A DNA stretch of 34,883 nt from a virus: positions 1 through 34,883 of IMG/VR virus record IMGVR_UViG_3300006751_000055. One strand, given 5' to 3'. Positions 1 to 9,682 of this stretch are shown piece by piece (position 1 is the first letter of the stretch; each line of letters starts with the position of its first letter). The translations under genes and the position numbers were made by a program. Under the pieces are notes generated by a model. That model had not been told where the DNA came from. It saw nothing but the letters and a program-made list of their open reading frames with translations, and ran no database searches.

Positions 1-242
1 ATAAACGATCTCTTAAGTCTAAGCAGTCGCTGGAACTTGACCTTTGCACGTGCATCGGTGTATATTGCTGTTGGTCTTCTGACTTCTCCATCGATCAGTT
101 GCTCACTAAAATCATAAAACTTTGATTTGACCGGAGGCTTCGCATTGACAAATGCTGGTGCTGCCAAAAGCATCATCCAAAAGGTGAGCATCGCCGCAAA
201 CCAAGCAGCACCCCACATAAACTTTTTTGTTCTTACGGACAT
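1..242 (-). CDS. Unknown single-pass membrane or exported protein, cut by the window edge
   Basis: Only the first 80 codons are in the window; the gene runs off the left edge. The start at 242 is chosen because a strong GGAGGGG lies just upstream and the frame is open to the edge; another ATG at 246 overlaps the previous stop but is in a different frame. After the basic start (MSVRTKK) there is one long hydrophobic stretch at about residues 8-30 ending in a signal-peptidase-like AFVNA, so it is either exported or anchored by one N-terminal helix. The following segment, with FYDFSEQLIDGE and later KVKFQRLLRLKRSF, is polar and basic. I do not recognise a domain. It follows the coiled-coil gene by a few bases and is probably translated with it. 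A membrane-associated late protein is an inference. Confidence 0.7.
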   Translation of the reverse strand, partial: MSVRTKKFMWGAAWFAAMLTFWMMLLAAPAFVNAKPPVKSKFYDFSEQLIDGEVRRPTAIYTDARAKVKFQRLLRLKRSF

Positions 243-245
243 TCA

Positions 246-1238
246 TTAGCCCCTCCACATTTTTTTAAATTTTACGAATGACTCGGCGAGGGAATCTTCT
301 TTCTTTTCTTCGGAAGATTCTTCCGACTGCTCTTCTGTTTCTTCGTCTTGTTCCGAGGAGCGTGCCGCTGCTTCGTCGTCTGCCTCTTCGCGAGAAGCTT
401 CTTTCTCGGCTTTTTCTTCTTCTTCTTTTTCTTTTTTTTCCGCTTCTTCGTCTTCTTTGTCAGGTGTCTCTTCCGGTGTTTCTTCTGTTTCTTCTGTTTC
501 TTCTTCTGCCTCCGGCTCGTCTGAAATGTCGGTGGCAGACTCGGCTGCATCGGCGGAAGTCTCGGCTGCATCTGAGGCAGCTTGATAGGCTTTCTCGAAT
601 TCGGCACTAAGCTTGCTGGCTTCTTCTGCTGTTTTCGATGCCTCTTCTTGAGCTTTCTGTCGTTCTGCTGCTGCCGATGCTTGTTGCTTCGACATGGTTG
701 CTGCGGTACCGTCAAGCTGTGCGAATTGTTCCGACGCCTTGTTCAGTTCTTGATTCGATTTCTCGAATTGTGCATTGATTTTTGCCATAGCCGCTTCCAT
801 ATCGGCAGCTTCTTGCGAGGCTGCGGCTGCGGCGGTAGCGGCTTTTGCACTTAGTTCGTCAGCTTTGGCTTGTTTTTCTTGGGCATTGGCTACTGTTTTA
901 AGGGCATCTTCTTTTTTACCATTTGCCTTTCCAGCCTGTTTACGCAACTTTCCTGCATTGTCTCGTGCAGCAATTGCATTTTTATATGCACCTTCGCGAT
1001 CTTTTGCTAAGGACTCTGCATCGGAAGCGACTTTCTTTTCAGCTTCAGCGGCAGAGGATAGAGCATCCATTGCAGCACTACGGGTCTTATGAGCATCCTT
1101 CGCCTTCTTGTACAAATCTGCCAAGCCAGTGTTTGCCTCAATTTCTGCTTTGGCGGCTTTGGCACCAGCATCATCAGCCTCGCGGAGAAACTCTCCCCAC
1201 TCCTTAACTGCAAATTCTGTAAGTCTCTTCTTTCCCAT
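246..1238 (-). CDS. Long Ala/Glu-rich coiled-coil protein with acidic C-terminal tail
   Basis: This 330-residue protein has no recognisable enzyme domain. Residues about 1-25 (MGKKRLTEFAVKEWGEFL) form a short amphipathic segment. Residues about 25-220 are rich in Ala, Lys, Glu and Gln with heptad-like spacing and few prolines, as in a long alpha-helical coiled coil. Residues about 225-315 are almost pure Glu/Asp/Ser/Thr (many EET, EEE and EEKE runs), and a basic/aromatic end (FVKFKKMWRG) follows. Start: AGGAG lies about 7 bases before the ATG. It sits between two probable virion or membrane genes. A fibrous structural, scaffold-like or internal head protein would fit, but composition alone cannot decide. 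ORFs in other frames here are shadows of the biased codons. Confidence 0.75.
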   Translation of the reverse strand: MGKKRLTEFAVKEWGEFLREADDAGAKAAKAEIEANTGLADLYKKAKDAHKTRSAAMDALSSAAEAEKKVASDAESLAKDREGAYKNAIAARDNAGKLRKQAGKANGKKEDALKTVANAQEKQAKADELSAKAATAAAAASQEAADMEAAMAKINAQFEKSNQELNKASEQFAQLDGTAATMSKQQASAAAERQKAQEEASKTAEEASKLSAEFEKAYQAASDAAETSADAAESATDISDEPEAEEETEETEETPEETPDKEDEEAEKKEKEEEEKAEKEASREEADDEAAARSSEQDEETEEQSEESSEEKKEDSLAESFVKFKKMWRG

Positions 1239-1247
1239 TATGTTCTC

Positions 1248-1535
1248 CTAGCCGTGATAATGATGCCAAAAGTCGGAACTCATCAGTGACTGCGCTCTGT
1301 TGGCAAGCCCCGAATCAAGCGCGGCTTTATACGGCTCGGTGCCGCTTTCGATATCTTGTATAGCTTCTCGTGCCGCTTCTTGAATCCCAACAATCCAATC
1401 GATATACTGCTGGACGGGATCTGTGACTTCTTGTTCGACTTCCTCTCTAACAACCTGCGCAGGGTTAGAAAGAGTCATTTTTTCTATCTCTTCAAATATA
1501 AGTTTTTCTAAGTCTTGTTTAGTTATGGTGCTCAT
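1248..1535 (-). CDS. Small protein with N-terminal LIFEEIE address-like helix
   Basis: This is a 95-residue protein. I start it at 1535 (MSTITKQDLEK) rather than at the in-frame ATG at 1616, because AGGAG lies 8 bases before 1535 and the upstream stretch reads like non-coding leader. Residues 7-18 (DLEKLIFEEIEK) form an amphipathic helix resembling the N-terminus of the P-loop protein starting at 12176 (DIKQLIKEEVQK). In my general knowledge such N-terminal helices are common on virion-associated proteins of marine myoviruses. The rest is helical and ends in HHYHG. A CTATTTAT motif lies 20 bases upstream, as before two other late-type genes. Function is unknown; a structural or head-associated role is inferred. 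Confidence 0.75.
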   Translation of the reverse strand: MSTITKQDLEKLIFEEIEKMTLSNPAQVVREEVEQEVTDPVQQYIDWIVGIQEAAREAIQDIESGTEPYKAALDSGLANRAQSLMSSDFWHHYHG

Positions 1536-1555
1536 TGGGTATACTCCTGTCAAAG

Positions 1556-1565
1556 ATAAATAGTC
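1556..1565 (-). promoter_or_regulatory. Candidate late-promoter motif GACTATTTAT
   Basis: GACTATTTAT on the minus strand lies 20 bases before the start at 1535. Similar motifs precede the starts at 13851 (identical 10-mer) and 6404 (AACTATTTAC). T4-like phages use an AT-rich octamer (TATAAATA) as their late promoter, and these sites look like a variant or its complement. The same 10-mer also occurs inside the helicase gene near 25573, so chance is not excluded. Confidence 0.35.
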
Positions 1566-1616
1566 TGTTTTAAAGCAAAATGCAAAAAATGGGCGACGGT
1601 TAAAGTGCCCCTTCAT

Positions 1617-1725
1617 TGTATCACTTATATTAAAAGTATTTTACCTATTTTTATAATGAATGCATGCAATATAGTGCGTTTAAAGAACCTGACAGGGTTT
1701 TTTCTAAAAAAAGAGTATTTATTAT
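1617..1725 (+). promoter_or_regulatory. Divergent intergenic region with candidate plus-strand promoter
   Basis: This AT-rich spacer separates the minus-strand gene starting at 1535 from the only plus-strand gene. It contains a perfect TATAAT at 1652-1657 with a weak -35 (TTAAAA, 1630-1635) 16 bases upstream, pointing toward the gene at 1726. The -35 matches only four of six consensus positions, so this is a candidate. No terminator or operator is evident. Confidence 0.4.
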
Positions 1726-2361
1726 ATGTTTATAAAAGTATTATCTTTATGTGCTGCCTTGCTCGCTCCAGAAAGCACCGGATTAGATCCGCACGGACGA
1801 GCCCTTCACCTCCCACTCCATGAGGACTTCAACATATCTTATAAAGCCTGTATTGTGACAGCCAAGCAAGCAAAAAGATATAACATCGATCCATTCGTAG
1901 CGGTTGCTCTTGCGTATCGTACAACCAAGATGTCTCCCCAGTTGGCTCGAAAGTCATATATATTTCACCGAATACAGCGTATTTTTGGATGCGAAACCAA
2001 TAGCGACAGATTCATAAGAAGTTCTTGTAGCCCCTTTATGTTGACAAGTTTAAATTTAGCCCTATTGGTTGGAGAACATCAACAGAACTATTCAACTGCC
2101 CTGTGTAGTTTTCTGTCTGGTAAAAATATATGCCGTCAAAAAACTGCGCGAGAGGCTAAGATCATAGAAAACATGGCTCGTAGATTTGTGAATGTGTATA
2201 GCCGCACTCACACTAGCTTTAGATGGAAAGATCCTTTTCAAATAAAAGAGAATCCGTATCAAAAGCCTAAAAGCTGGGAAGAACATCAAATGAATAATTT
2301 AAGACGTCCTCGTAGGCTACCAACAATCGAAGAGTTATATCAGAATAACCATCTTAGATAA
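1726..2361 (+). CDS. Exported protein with degenerate lytic-transglycosylase-like segment
   Basis: This is the only plus-strand gene, 211 residues. The N-terminus (MFIKVLSLCAALLAPEST) resembles a signal peptide or lipoprotein-like leader. Residues about 45-75 (AKQAKRYNIDPFVAVALAYR) resemble the start of the SLT/lysozyme fold, where a helix ending in AxxxES carries the catalytic glutamate. Here the expected position reads AYRTTKMSP, so that glutamate appears to be missing. The Cys residues in the middle (GCE, SSCSP, ALCSF, NICRQ) suggest disulfides and export. The C-terminal 50 residues are Pro/Arg/Lys-rich. SD is weak (AAAGAG). A cell-wall-binding role or an inactive muramidase is inferred. 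It may be independently transcribed from the divergent spacer. Confidence 0.6.
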   Translation: MFIKVLSLCAALLAPESTGLDPHGRALHLPLHEDFNISYKACIVTAKQAKRYNIDPFVAVALAYRTTKMSPQLARKSYIFHRIQRIFGCETNSDRFIRSSCSPFMLTSLNLALLVGEHQQNYSTALCSFLSGKNICRQKTAREAKIIENMARRFVNVYSRTHTSFRWKDPFQIKENPYQKPKSWEEHQMNNLRRPRRLPTIEELYQNNHLR

Positions 2362-2410
2362 ACCCCGTTCAGTAAAACAAATATATCACACGCGGTTGAT
2401 ACAGAAATAA

Positions 2411-3322
2411 TCATTTTCCTCGCTCCTTCGGATAAAGCAAATTTGCTTTATCTGGATTTTTCTCTGCAAAAATATTTTTGAGCCGCCTAGTTTCCGACTT
2501 CGACTGACCTAAGATATAACAGTATTTATGTTTTGCTGGGACCTTTCGCTTCTCACAACTATCACGAAAGATGCGTTCCTGTTCCTTAATTTTAATCTTA
2601 ATCTCAGGTGGCACCAGAGTCCAGTCTGGAGAATACTTTTTCATCCAACCTTTCCACGTCTCCCGTGTAATACCAATCGATTCAGCATATTTATAATATT
2701 TTGATTTCTTCCGGAACTCTCGATCACTGAACCACCCCTTCTCTGGATAGTTGGGATCGAGATACTGGTAGGTTGTTCCGCTTGTCTGCCCAAGATAGTA
2801 AAAGTTGCACGCTTGGTAAATAGTACCAAGCTCTTTTGCTTCCGGATCTGAATACGCAGTGAAGTATCTGAACTCTGTGTTCTTGACCATCCACTTGATT
2901 GATTGCATGATCAGCCACGAGCCTAGATTCTTGGGTGCCCACGAAATACAAGCTCCGCGTGATATTAGTTTTTCCCGGTCTCTGTTCTCTCTGCCTAGTA
3001 GGTTTGAAAATGCATTGGGTGTCGCCATCACAATTGTTCCCGCAAGAATACCCTTGTGTCGCGCTATAAACCTGTGTGTGGGTCGCGTCGGGAGCTTTCC
3101 GAGCCACTCGTGTCGTTCGATAAACTGCTTAATCTCTTGGCACTGTTGCTTGTCTTCCTTCGGCACGTACTCAAAAATAAAATCATCAATGCGAAGCTGC
3201 GCAACTGAGTACTCGCAAAGCCCAGCCTCCAGCATGTCATCCTCTAAATTGCGCATGCGCATCTCATATTGCCAGCAGTGTTTCTTATCAAAGTCTTTGA
3301 ATCTCTCATGCACAACGGTCAT
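2411..3322 (-). CDS. Mom-like GNAT-fold protein with C-terminal extension
   Basis: This 303-residue protein has a central region with the layout of Mom-type GNAT proteins (phage Mu Mom modifies adenine in DNA). It shows WLGKLPTRPTHRFIARHKG, then GTIVMATPNAFS, then ISWAPKNLGSWLIMQSIKWM, and finally AYSDPEAKELGTIYQACNF, which matches the family's S-Y-x-D-P...G-T-x-Y-Q-A-x-N-F signature. A basic C-terminal part follows with a helix-turn-helix-like segment (YAESIGITRETWKGWMKKY) and an FRDSCEKRKVPAKHKYCYIL block. From memory such proteins are common in tailed phages and mostly uncharacterised; DNA modification is not shown. It is last in the unit behind the 5.9-6.05 kb promoters and starts one base after the preceding stop. 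Confidence 0.75.
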   Translation of the reverse strand: MTVVHERFKDFDKKHCWQYEMRMRNLEDDMLEAGLCEYSVAQLRIDDFIFEYVPKEDKQQCQEIKQFIERHEWLGKLPTRPTHRFIARHKGILAGTIVMATPNAFSNLLGRENRDREKLISRGACISWAPKNLGSWLIMQSIKWMVKNTEFRYFTAYSDPEAKELGTIYQACNFYYLGQTSGTTYQYLDPNYPEKGWFSDREFRKKSKYYKYAESIGITRETWKGWMKKYSPDWTLVPPEIKIKIKEQERIFRDSCEKRKVPAKHKYCYILGQSKSETRRLKNIFAEKNPDKANLLYPKERGK

Positions 3323-3323
3323 G

Positions 3324-3671
3324 TTAGTTAACCGTCAAACTCAAGCCGAGGTCCTCTGCTCTATTTCTTAACTCAATTATTGCTGGTAAAAACAGCGATT
3401 GAATTATGAACCCTTCTTCCTCGGATATCAGATAATGATCTTCGCCGTTGTGCTCTTGGACTACGCCAGTCTGCGCTATGCGTAGTGTTGCAGATAGCCC
3501 GTCTAGGCTAACAAATAATTCACATAAAGTCTTTACTATGTCTTCTGAGGAACTGCTTCCTGGTGCGGCATAATCAGCCAGATGAGATCTCGTAAGCATC
3601 AATCGGATGTCTGTCTCTTTGAGAAGTTTATCGCACTCATGCTTTTGCAAAAGAAAGCCATTGCCAGCCAT
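3324..3671 (-). CDS. Small protein of unknown function
   Basis: This is a 115-residue protein. The start at 3671 (MAGNGFLLQK) is preferred over the ATG at 3692 because GGAAGGGG lies just before it and it follows the preceding stop (3673-3675) directly. The sequence is a mix of helices (DKLLKETDIRLMLTR, EDIVKTLCELFVSLDG) and short strands (YLISEEEGFIIQSLF). There are no cysteine clusters, membrane segments or nucleotide-binding motifs, and I do not recognise the family. It is translationally coupled to both neighbours in a unit of small genes. Confidence 0.65.
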   Translation of the reverse strand: MAGNGFLLQKHECDKLLKETDIRLMLTRSHLADYAAPGSSSSEDIVKTLCELFVSLDGLSATLRIAQTGVVQEHNGEDHYLISEEEGFIIQSLFLPAIIELRNRAEDLGLSLTVN

Positions 3672-3672
3672 G

Positions 3673-4122
3673 CTACTTGCCCCTTCCCACACCCCAGAAA
3701 TTTCTATTCTTTTTCTGGTCTGTTGTTACGACCAAAACATAAGAAAGCTTTCCATCTTCATCATATTTTCGCTGCTGGGCTTTTAATTGCAGTATCCCGT
3801 ACGGCGCTTTTGGTGCTTTTTTCGCATACTTTTTCCGTGTCGGGGGAGTGTTCAAGTGCTCGATGCACCCTTCTGCAATCTCATAGTCGGAGAGTCCTTG
3901 GTCTATCCACTCGTTGAAATCGCCATCAACACACATCAACACAACATACCTCTTCGAAGGCACGTTCATATGTGAGCTTCCACTGTATCGCCCTAACTTT
4001 TTCTTGTCAGGATTCCAGTTGGGAAGAGTCTTGCCGTACTCAGTCGTCGGTCTAGGCTTGCACGGTATCGGGTTCACTGTTATCAGTTGTTTCGCCGCGC
4101 CCGTCTTCTTTCTTCGTCCCAT
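3673..4122 (-). CDS. Small basic protein overlapping the glutaredoxin gene
   Basis: This is a 149-residue protein with a basic N-terminus (MGRRKKTGAAKQL). The middle (RYVVLMCVDGDFNEWIDQGL, then AEGCIEHLN) could be an alpha/beta fold. The C-terminal part is basic (RKKYAKKAPKAPYG) followed by strands (LSYVLVVTTDQ). The ATG is preceded by AAAGGAG at good distance, and that SD lies inside the glutaredoxin reading frame, so the two genes overlap by 71 bases in different frames. This is longer than the 4-11 base overlaps elsewhere. No domain recognised. The Lys/Arg content would suit nucleic-acid binding, but that is a guess. Confidence 0.7.
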   Translation of the reverse strand: MGRRKKTGAAKQLITVNPIPCKPRPTTEYGKTLPNWNPDKKKLGRYSGSSHMNVPSKRYVVLMCVDGDFNEWIDQGLSDYEIAEGCIEHLNTPPTRKKYAKKAPKAPYGILQLKAQQRKYDEDGKLSYVLVVTTDQKKNRNFWGVGRGK

Positions 4123-4354
4123 CGAGATACTCCTTTAAATCGTCATAGCCGCCAATGAATTTCATAGTGTCTTTATCAAACACTTCCAAGATCAAGGGAA
4201 CTGTCTCTTGATCAAAACTTTCTTTAAGCTCCTCAAGGACAGAGGGAGCCTTATCCATGTATGTGGTTATGTAAGGTAATTCGTTAGCGTCCAATAGCTT
4301 TGTTGCTCTTGTGCAAAACTTACACCTTTTTTTACTAAACAAATGAAAATACAT
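4052..4354 (-). CDS. Glutaredoxin
   Basis: This 100-residue thioredoxin-fold protein has the redox motif C11-K-F-C14 after the first strand (MYFHLFSKKRCKFC), the cis-proline TVP in ETVPLIL, and the glutathione-binding GG in FIGGYDDLKEYL. These are the three hallmarks of glutaredoxins. Phage glutaredoxins usually supply electrons to ribonucleotide reductase or reduce host proteins, and this genome encodes an RNR (NrdJ). The C-terminal 20 residues are polar and extra to the fold; they overlap the start of the next gene. The upstream gene ends four bases before the start. Confidence 0.9.
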   Translation of the reverse strand: MYFHLFSKKRCKFCTRATKLLDANELPYITTYMDKAPSVLEELKESFDQETVPLILEVFDKDTMKFIGGYDDLKEYLDGTKKEDGRGETTDNSEPDTVQA

Positions 4355-4358
4355 TATT

Positions 4359-4679
4359 CTACCCCTTTAATATTTCTTTATTCTTTTTCGCGACCTCGAA
4401 CATCTTGCTTTGAACAATGTTCGGTGACCCAACTACTGTTATATCAATGCCGCTCTGTCCACGATTGATATATATTTTTGTGAATTCTTGACGTTGGTCT
4501 AAGTTATTTGGCAGTAAATTCTCTGATAGGCAACGCTTCATCCTTTCATCTGCACGCATGCATACGATATGTTCTGGATTGATATACACCTCTCTTAGAG
4601 TATACGTTTCTTTTGCGATAGCTGTCCCTTCGTTGGCTAACGCTCTTTGTGGTACAACTTCTGTCAATTTAACATTCAT
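4359..4679 (-). CDS. Small protein of unknown function
   Basis: This is a 106-residue protein starting with MNVKLTEVVPQ. It looks beta-rich in the middle (TYTLREVYINPEHIVCMRAD and later FTKIYINRGQSGIDITVVG) and ends in a Lys-rich helix. The phrase VYINPEHIV resembles the first strands of small FlbD-like proteins, but the similarity is short and I do not assign the family. It overlaps the stop of the upstream gene by four bases, so the two are translationally coupled. No membrane segment, cysteine cluster or catalytic motif is visible. Confidence 0.65.
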   Translation of the reverse strand: MNVKLTEVVPQRALANEGTAIAKETYTLREVYINPEHIVCMRADERMKRCLSENLLPNNLDQRQEFTKIYINRGQSGIDITVVGSPNIVQSKMFEVAKKNKEILKG

Positions 4680-4921
4680 TTTTTAAGCTCCTCATTGGGT
4701 ATAGTTGGATATATGTCAACAATTTCCACCGTCCATTTTTCACCTGCATATATGACTTGGCAATCTTTCAATGTGCCTTCCACCAAGAGCACGTTTGCAG
4801 GTTTCGATGTTTGGATCCACCTAGAGACCACATTGTCATCATCAAGTTGACGTAACCTCACCCCGGCTGGTAGATATACCAGTGCACCCTTAGAATATTC
4901 ATGATGATTTATATTAGTCAT
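4676..4921 (-). CDS. Small beta-rich protein, SH3-like
   Basis: This is an 81-residue protein. The start at 4921 (MTNINHHEYSKG) overlaps the preceding stop by eight bases and is preferred over the in-frame ATG at 4996, which lies inside the preceding gene. Short alternating strands (GALVYLPAGVRLRQL, WIQTSKPANVLLVEG, EKWTVEIVDIYPT) with turns suggest a small barrel. From memory, proteins of this length and pattern are frequent in small-gene clusters of T4-like phages, without known function. There are no active-site candidates. Confidence 0.65.
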   Translation of the reverse strand: MTNINHHEYSKGALVYLPAGVRLRQLDDDNVVSRWIQTSKPANVLLVEGTLKDCQVIYAGEKWTVEIVDIYPTIPNEELKK

Positions 4922-5246
4922 TTGCTTCGACCGTATGTTGTTCTTCAACCGGCTCCGCGAGGGCGTTTTGTCCCAACAGAACCGATTGAAAATCATTGAG
5001 GATTTCCTGACAGTCTTGTAATATTAGATCCAACCGCATCATACGCTTTCGAGCTTCATCAATAGATTCCCAAGCTGTCCGGTAGTTGGGCTGAGTCGAT
5101 GTCAATTCTGTGACAGCCCCCACAAGAGACCTTTCGATTTCCGCATGTGGATCTTCATACTGCCGCACTAGCTCCGCCACACGAGCGGGTACTTCGTCCA
5201 TGTCTACTGTAAAAGATATTCTTACTCTATTATTTGTTTCTGACAA
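4914..5246 (-). CDS. Small helical protein of unknown function, TTG start
   Basis: This is a 110-residue protein. The frame is open further upstream, but AAAGGAG stands five bases before a TTG at 5246 and overlaps the stop of the previous gene, so TTG is the likely start. This removes a hydrophobic segment that would otherwise look like a membrane helix. The product begins LSETNNRVRISFTVDMDEVP, then is mainly helical (VAELVRQYEDPHAEIERSLVG; DEARKRMMRLDLILQDC) with an acidic tail. No domain recognised. It belongs to the small-gene unit behind the tandem promoters at 5.9-6.05 kb. Confidence 0.65.
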   Translation of the reverse strand: MSETNNRVRISFTVDMDEVPARVAELVRQYEDPHAEIERSLVGAVTELTSTQPNYRTAWESIDEARKRMMRLDLILQDCQEILNDFQSVLLGQNALAEPVEEQHTVEAND

Positions 5247-5256
5247 TTGTTCTCCT

Positions 5257-5907
5257 TTACACTGTCTTTTTAGCTTTTTTAATATCCCGTTCTTCACAAA
5301 GAAGAGTCTTAGGGCTACCAACAGGCAACACTCGATAAATCTTGGTACCACGTGCGGCACTTGTTACCGGTTGAGCATCGGATTCAATGACAACCATCAT
5401 CATATCTCGCATCGTGCGATGAGCGTTAGCTCGACCACGGACCCAAGTACCGACCGGATATTTTGGATCGGCTTCGGTCGCAGCGATTACCTTCTTGGCA
5501 TATTTATTTTCACACAACGCACGCCATTGACGTTCAGTGGGAACAAACTCCGGTTCCTCCAAGATCTTTTGAGCAAGATCACGGTAGTAAGGAGGGTTGG
5601 CAAGGTAGTACTCGGCACAGATCTTAGCCGTTGCTCGACGCTCTTCGGTATATTCGCCAGCCCAAGCATTTCGCTGGGCAATTGCTTCATTAGAAAAACG
5701 TTGCTCAATATTATTGAGAGCCTCTACTTGTCGTGAGGTCAAGCCTGAATATTTTTCATTTGCCTCAACAAGCGATTGAAGAAATGCAATAGTGTTCTCT
5801 GGAATGTTGCCGCCTTCAAGTAGAGTTTTAAGGCGAGGTGAGATTGTCTCATCCGTCAAGCGCTCGGCTGGCGGCGAGTGGCGATAATAATTTCGGTAAT
5901 AACCCAT
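5257..5907 (-). CDS. Phage protein of unknown function, first gene of small-gene unit
   Basis: This is a 216-residue protein with AGGGAG six bases before the ATG. The first part is helical (LTDETISPRLKTLLEGG, then a helix containing LTSRQVEALNNIEQRFS). The second half contains KYAKKVIAATEADPKYPVGT, which could be a small barrel, and it ends in a basic tail. From memory the helix-then-VGTWV layout is seen in phage proteins of unknown role. No catalytic motif was found. It is the first gene after two strong sigma70-type promoters, so early expression is expected, and it is coupled to the next gene through an SD overlapping its stop. Confidence 0.7.
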   Translation of the reverse strand: MGYYRNYYRHSPPAERLTDETISPRLKTLLEGGNIPENTIAFLQSLVEANEKYSGLTSRQVEALNNIEQRFSNEAIAQRNAWAGEYTEERRATAKICAEYYLANPPYYRDLAQKILEEPEFVPTERQWRALCENKYAKKVIAATEADPKYPVGTWVRGRANAHRTMRDMMMVVIESDAQPVTSAARGTKIYRVLPVGSPKTLLCEERDIKKAKKTV

Positions 5908-5938
5908 GCTTCTCCCTATTAACCATTAGGACAATTGT

Positions 5939-5967
5939 AGAATACCAAGTTTAAACTCTTTTGTCAA
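5939..5967 (-). promoter_or_regulatory. Sigma70-type promoter, proximal to the gene at 5907
   Basis: TTGACA (5962-5967) is followed after 17 bases by TATTCT (5939-5944). The -35 is perfect and preceded by C, as in most other promoters here. Transcription would start near 5932, about 25 bases before the start codon. Confidence 0.8.
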
Positions 5968-6022
5968 GTAAAAAATGCATTTTAATATAACTTTTTTACT
6001 TTTTATTCTTTCTTGTCTAATA

Positions 6023-6051
6023 ATATATAGGAGTTTATTTAAAGTGTCAAG
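6023..6051 (-). promoter_or_regulatory. Sigma70-type promoter, distal to the gene at 5907
   Basis: TTGACA (6046-6051), a 17-base spacer and TATATT (6023-6028) lie just after the stop of the XhlA-like gene. With the copy at 5939-5967 this makes a tandem pair in a 155-base AT-rich spacer that otherwise holds nothing evident. Confidence 0.8.
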
Positions 6052-6062
6052 TCTTATTTTTA

Positions 6063-6404
6063 TTAACTCACGATAAAAGTCTTAAAAATAACGCTAACCA
6101 CGGCGGCGACACCAGAACCAATAACCATCCATTGCAGTCTTTTCATTCCCTCAATTGTCTCTTCTAGCTTCGCCACTCGAAGATCCCCATCCTTAATAAT
6201 CTGCCGCTCGACGTCACGAATTCTAGAATAAATTCCTTCGTCTGGATTATAAATTGCCTCTTTAAGCTTCCCAATATCTTCACATAAAGATTTGTGTGAT
6301 TGTATTAACTGGTCGATCTTATTAGTTAAATCTAATATATGAGCAGTTATAGTTGGATCAAGCTTTCTTTTTATATCAAGGTTTGTTGTTGTTTCGTCTG
6401 CCAT
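6063..6404 (-). CDS. Coiled coil plus C-terminal membrane anchor, XhlA/holin-like
   Basis: This is a 113-residue protein. The start at 6404 (MADETTTNLD) has AGAGGTG just upstream and is preferred over the ATG at 6413. Residues about 20-85 form a heptad-like coiled coil (ILDLTNKIDQLIQSHKSL; VAKLEETIEGMKRLQ). One hydrophobic helix follows (WMVIGSGVAAVVSVIFKTFI) and ends the protein. This order and size match the XhlA/haemolysin type of phage membrane proteins, some of which assist holins. It follows GroEL at the end of the late-type operon, consistent with lysis, but a structural membrane role cannot be excluded. Confidence 0.7.
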   Translation of the reverse strand: MADETTTNLDIKRKLDPTITAHILDLTNKIDQLIQSHKSLCEDIGKLKEAIYNPDEGIYSRIRDVERQIIKDGDLRVAKLEETIEGMKRLQWMVIGSGVAAVVSVIFKTFIVS

Positions 6405-6429
6405 TTGGTACACCTCTTTTCAGCACACG

Positions 6430-6439
6430 GTAAATAGTT
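6430..6439 (-). promoter_or_regulatory. Candidate late-promoter motif AACTATTTAC
   Basis: AACTATTTAC lies 25 bases before the start at 6404, between the GroEL stop and the holin-like gene. It resembles the motifs at 1556-1565 and 13889-13898. The third copy differs at both ends, so this is the weakest of the three. Confidence 0.3.
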
Positions 6440-6448
6440 TTGTGATTT

Positions 6449-9639
<3,191 letters not shown>

Positions 9640-9682
9640 AAACTACACCCTCGCAATCAAATATAATTAGTCGTTTCCGAGA

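Noticed and set aside
272-1207. Long ORFs in other frames within the 246-1238 gene
   Set aside because: Products of the GAA/GCA-biased codons; low-complexity Leu/Arg or Lys/Gln translations without RBS.
2362-2410. Terminator between convergent genes
   Set aside because: The 49-base spacer has no convincing stem with a following T-run in either direction.
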